DNA from: Trichoplusia ni
Lineage: Eukaryota > Arthropoda > Insecta > Lepidoptera > Noctuidae
Assembly: GCF_003590095.1 (NCBI RefSeq)
Contig: NC_039490.1
Span: 2,559,834 to 2,623,833, forward strand
Length of the DNA: 64,000 bases
Direction: 5' to 3'
Shown: one piece after another, positions 60,101 through 64,000 of the stretch
Numbering within the stretch: position 1 is the first letter of the stretch
Layout: each line of letters starts with the position of its first letter
Program-made: the position numbers and the translations under genes
The notes under the pieces: model-generated
Database searches by the model: none
Told to the model about the DNA's origin: nothing
Seen by the model: only the letters and a program-made list of their open reading frames with translations

Positions 60101-63100
60101 ATGTAATATTATTAACATGTGTGACACAGATCGGTTGACCTTGGTGTGTCCGTAACCCAAGAAATAGAATTAGACATTGCAGCATATGTGGATTAATATC
60201 ATATTACCAATACTGATCTAAATAATAAGTTTAATTAATACAAAAACTCATGAGAATAGTGTTTTACAAAACAGGTTATTTTCGAACTCATCTCAAAGGT
60301 GTATCTGATACCAATTTAAAGTACCTTTGATTATTTTTTGTTGTATTCAAAACAGCGAATACCTTTTCCATTAAAAAAAATATTTCGACACTTATAACGT
60401 ATATTAATTAATTTATTATCATTGACTATTATCCTCTAATGCACCACACACCTATAGTTTTTCCACGATCTTTTTAGCCTGTAAAGTCATATCATTTGAT
60501 ACACATGCAAATTCATTGCATCTCGTTAAGATGACGACCGGGGATCATCGCGTTTCCTGGTTGGGGTCAATTGATGCGACTGACCAATGTGTTAGGTCGA
60601 ATCAATAATGTGGAGGGAAAACCATTTGTCATGTGTTATTCCGTGTTTTCTTACGTTTTAATTGGTCTAAGGTTAAGGTTAATTAGCTTGGTTTCGTTTG
60701 GGTATTTTATTACAAGGTGGGAATGGTTAACCTGTAGTTTTTGCACATCTCTTTACGATTTTAGGTCTTATAAGATAATGTTTTTGCCGTAAATAGTGTT
60801 GTGCTCGCTACAGCCTTAGAAGAGAAAAGTTGAAATATTTTTAATCCGTGAAAATCCGATCGTTCTGTCCAACATGACCTCAACGTAGCGTTGGATAGTT
60901 TGCAATTGATTACTTCCTCAACCTATATTTAGGCTCTATTCCAGCCTTTATTTAGTAATATTTACCATTCAAACGCGACTTTAAAACAAACAACACGATT
61001 GAAAATACATAATTAAAAATAACTCCGTAACTACATTTTTCAAACCAGATTCCTGTAACGTAACAATGCTTATAAAATGCGTTAAATTATTAAGATACCT
61101 TAATAATTACGGAACGAAGCTAATTACGTACAGTCGAGAGCATAACAGTAATAAATCCGTTTTTCTCTATAGTTTTTATACTAATGGGTAGTTTAGATTA
61201 AGCGAATTGCAATACATTGCGGAGACGCGCAGCTCTTGCGTAAATCATATCAAAAGAAATAGATCATTGCCGGCAATGTATAGACCCTCGTGCAAAATTT
61301 CTCTTATCGTCTGAATTAGGCTTGAGGAGTATTCTTTTTTGTTACTTAAGACGTGCATCTAACCTTGCTTTGCCCACTTACTGTTGAAGAATTTATGGTG
61401 CGCGCTAATAATTATTCAGATCAAAGATTAGCCCAGAGCGGCGACGTGATTGTTTTAATGCTATGTAGGGTATGAAACCTTGAGAGTGATGGTCCATCAT
61501 TAAGGATGCCTATGTCCTTCGCAGTCGCTACTGATAATCGCTTTGCAAAGATCATTTTGTTGGCAGAGTTAATCTGAGTTACAAAATGGGAATTGATGTA
61601 AGGTATTTTTTGTTTGAACTGCGTATATTTGTGTATATAGTTTTGTGTCAAATAAAATTTGAGTGTAATTACTGCTGTCTATCCAGTGATCACATATTAA
61701 AAAGCTGTTTCAATTGGGCCATAAATTGTTTTAATCGAAATTGTATTTTAGTAAGTTCATACTTTTTGTCTTTTTAGGTAGTTGTTGTTTCAAAATTCTC
61801 CTATAGCTATGTATATTAGAATCAATAAAAGTGACCTTTTCAGCTAACGATAGGCGTGCCTAATGAACCATATTCGCAAAGGCTGTGGGCAGTTATAAAT
61901 GTCGACCTTTTAACTATAATGTCGTGGAATAACATGTTATATTTAGAGCAGAAATAGAAAGAAACTTTAACTTAAATGTGCCTTATAGGTAGTGACAAAA
62001 ACTTGAGGAAAGATTATGATGTCGCATTGAAATATTTAAAAACCCTTTTTCGGTTCCCTTCGGGTTTTTTAATATATCAATGTTATGTCGTAAAATATTT
62101 AAATGATAATTTATTAGTTTAATTATTTAATGAATTTTGCAATTTGAATGAACATGAATGACTTGAATTAAATTTTGAATGAACCGACTGTGTGGTTCTT
62201 TTTCATTTAAGTTGAAATAGCAGCTGTAATTTAATTCCATAAAAAAATATCAAGTGGTTCAGTAGTTTTATATTAAAAAGCCGTTGTAAAATTTCGTTCT
62301 CAAAACAATATTATTATCTACAAAGCTCTACTTCTTCATGTCATAACTCCCATCATTAATTTAAATCTAGTCATCTCAGATGTAATTAGACACGCCCGCA
62401 TACTCGTCCTCAATCTTTTTGTGAAGAGCGTCTGTAACAAGTTATCTAATATCTCACCATCTTAACTAGACTGTGACTTTCACAAAACATATGTTGATAT
62501 AATTATCTTGCAAATTAGGACATTTGCATTTTAATAAAATAATTAAATCATGAGGAATTACTTTATCACGCTTATTGTTTTTAATGATGAAATAAAGAAA
62601 AGGTTTGAACATTTTAGGGAAGCAAAAAATCGTGTACATTCGAAATATTTAAATATTATACATATGGCAGCACTAGAAACTAATTTACGTGTACTACTTG
62701 TACATAAAAAACAGTAATAAATTATATTTTATATGTTTCTATGTCAAAATTTTACACCGTAACGCGTCACTGATATTAATGAAACTAAAATAACACGTTT
62801 TTTTTTATTAAACACTGATTTATGAAGTCACAAATGTCATAAAAAAAATATGATTAATTTAATTACAGGTAGAATGTATAATTTTTACAACATTTCCTGC
62901 ATTTTAGTTAAACATTGCATTATTTTGCCTAGTGACTGCGTTTATTAATCCGAGAGGAAAACCTTGAAACGATATAGACCGCTCGATTTAAATTATGTAC
63001 AAGAGGCAACACATATACGTACAGAATGTAGATTATATACAAGCAATAGTAAACTCTACGTACTGGGAATAGCGAAGGTATTTCTATGAAGTGTCTGGCA

Positions 63101-63325
63101 AAAGTTGCTATTATGTTGCAAAGCGATTTATATTACCAAATTGGTAGCTAATATTGCAATATTATATACAAGGTGGCAAGTTAATATCGTTTAGTAATAA
63201 ATTTAGTGATTAGCTCAAAGAACGTGAAATAATCTTAATGCCAATGCATAAATAAAACTATATTATTAATAACGAAAAATGAAAGGATGGAACTTGGCGT
63301 CCGCTGGCTTCGAATAGGACATCTA
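57139..63325. other. Long stretch with little recognisable content
   Basis: Two GC-richer spots stand out. At 58560-58710 (GCACGATATTGCCAATGTCC...) and at 59150-59225 (ACCGATGATGAGCCTCCTCC) the sequence looks like worn repeat or exon scraps. The second is open on the minus strand (DRSACHLPDAGGGSSSVKVM), but I cannot name it. A9T9 at 59232-59249 is a perfect AT palindrome, and TGACAGCTGTCA lies near 59818. No genes are supported. Confidence 0.35.
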
Positions 63326-63484
63326 CTAGCTGTTGCCCCCGACTTCGTCCGCGTGGTTAGAAGATATAAGTTAGGAACTTTTGAATGGAAGCCCTCGAAG
63401 ATGAATATCTTTCCCCGTTCCACATTTTCCATTGTATCAGCTCTTCAGCTTTATATATTAGTATATTAGTATATACAGTATAGA
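63326..63484 (-). mobile_element. Non-autonomous Helitron with internal deletion
   Basis: The + strand reads A|CTAGCTGTTGCCCCCGACTT to ..ATACAGTATAGA|T. The middle of the element (between TTGTATC and AGCTCTTCAGC) is missing, leaving 159 bp of about 270. The remaining DNA to 64000 holds a GTCCGTCCGTCTGTCTG run (63785-63801) and nothing else recognised. Confidence 0.75.
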
Positions 63485-64000
63485 TAAGCAATGTTGAGCG
63501 TTACAAGGAATGCTATGATATCGATCTTGAACAAGGCAGAGTTTAGAGACGCTGACAGAATAGTAATTTACAACCAACAAGACAAACATGCGAGGTTTTT
63601 TATAGAATATAATTAGAATAGATTAATGCAATCGCATGAAAGTAGAGGAAGACAGAGAACTGTATTACTTATATCTCCTTCTTTTGTATTTTAGAGTTTA
63701 AAAAACAAGTTGTAAAACTTTTTGCTGGTTTTTAAGTTTTCGTACCCAGAGGTACAAATGAAAAACTGTTATTAAGGCTCCGCTGTCCGTCCGTCTGTCT
63801 GTTTTTGGGCTGGTAAGTCAGGAAAATGAATAGCAGTAGGTAATAGACAGCTGATATTGTCGTTGTATTGTGACAACGACAATGAAGCGAGCTTAAGCAA
63901 AGGTTTATGTAGTCAAATTTAATTGGAAACAATTTTTTTGGCATACAATTTGTTTTTGAAGTCTAAAAATTTCGATAGATTCATAGCAAAATCAAATTAC

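Noticed and set aside
1..64000. CRISPR array, rRNA operon, prokaryotic operon, telomere repeat or integrated virus
   Set aside because: I looked for regular spacers, rRNA-like blocks, (TTAGG)n and long viral-type frames and saw none.

Overview
The window is AT-rich animal DNA that looks lepidopteran and probably ditrysian, perhaps a noctuid-like moth. The evidence is several kinds of Lep1-type non-autonomous Helitron (5' TC, 3' CTAG, inserted between A and T), tRNA-derived and 5S-derived SINEs of the kind common in moths, a truncated R1-type retrotransposon end, and spliced-gene architecture. It contains no prokaryotic operon, rRNA operon, CRISPR array or long open reading frame. Most of it is intergenic or intronic sequence filled with old repeats.

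Only three genes are well supported. (1) Near the left edge, on the minus strand, one exon (3632-3428) encodes the start of a TRM9/ALKBH8-type tRNA-methyltransferase domain and ends at a splice donor. The rest of the gene should lie left of the window, so 1-3427 is intron carrying repeats. (2) A tRNA-Asn(GTT) gene at 38436-38509 (+). (3) An intron-containing tRNA-Tyr(GTA) gene at 38856-38944 (+). A GC-rich block at 48950-49247 (+) reads as a promoter plus non-coding first exon with a strong donor (ACG|GTGAGT), so the DNA to its right may be the first intron of an unidentified gene. Two further minus-strand segments (5930-6031 and 19216-19455) read like coding exons, but I cannot name them.

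Layout. 1-3400: R1-type LINE 3' end with a perfect 16-bp target duplication, a 5S-SINE scrap, a 44-bp palindrome and an RTE-type LINE tail. 3400-16400: the methyltransferase exon, an RFX-type X-box with a CpG-rich patch, a possible TATA/GAGA promoter, a small minisatellite and long plain stretches. 16400-35000: SINEs, Helitrons, inverted repeats, and GC-rich promoter-like blocks at 23.1-23.9 kb and 28.9-29.3 kb. 31.7-43.9 kb: five copies of one long-TIR MITE, one split by a Helitron, plus the tRNA pair. 44.7-55.1 kb: Helitrons, a 205-bp near-palindromic element, a TIR element, the candidate first exon and a hAT MITE with its 8-bp duplication. 55-64 kb: mostly plain sequence with a few SINE and Helitron remnants.

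The clearest unusual signals are structural: complete insertions with visible target duplications, a nested insertion that shows the empty site, several perfect inverted repeats, and more TGACGTCA palindromes than expected by chance. I see no convincing new multi-gene system.
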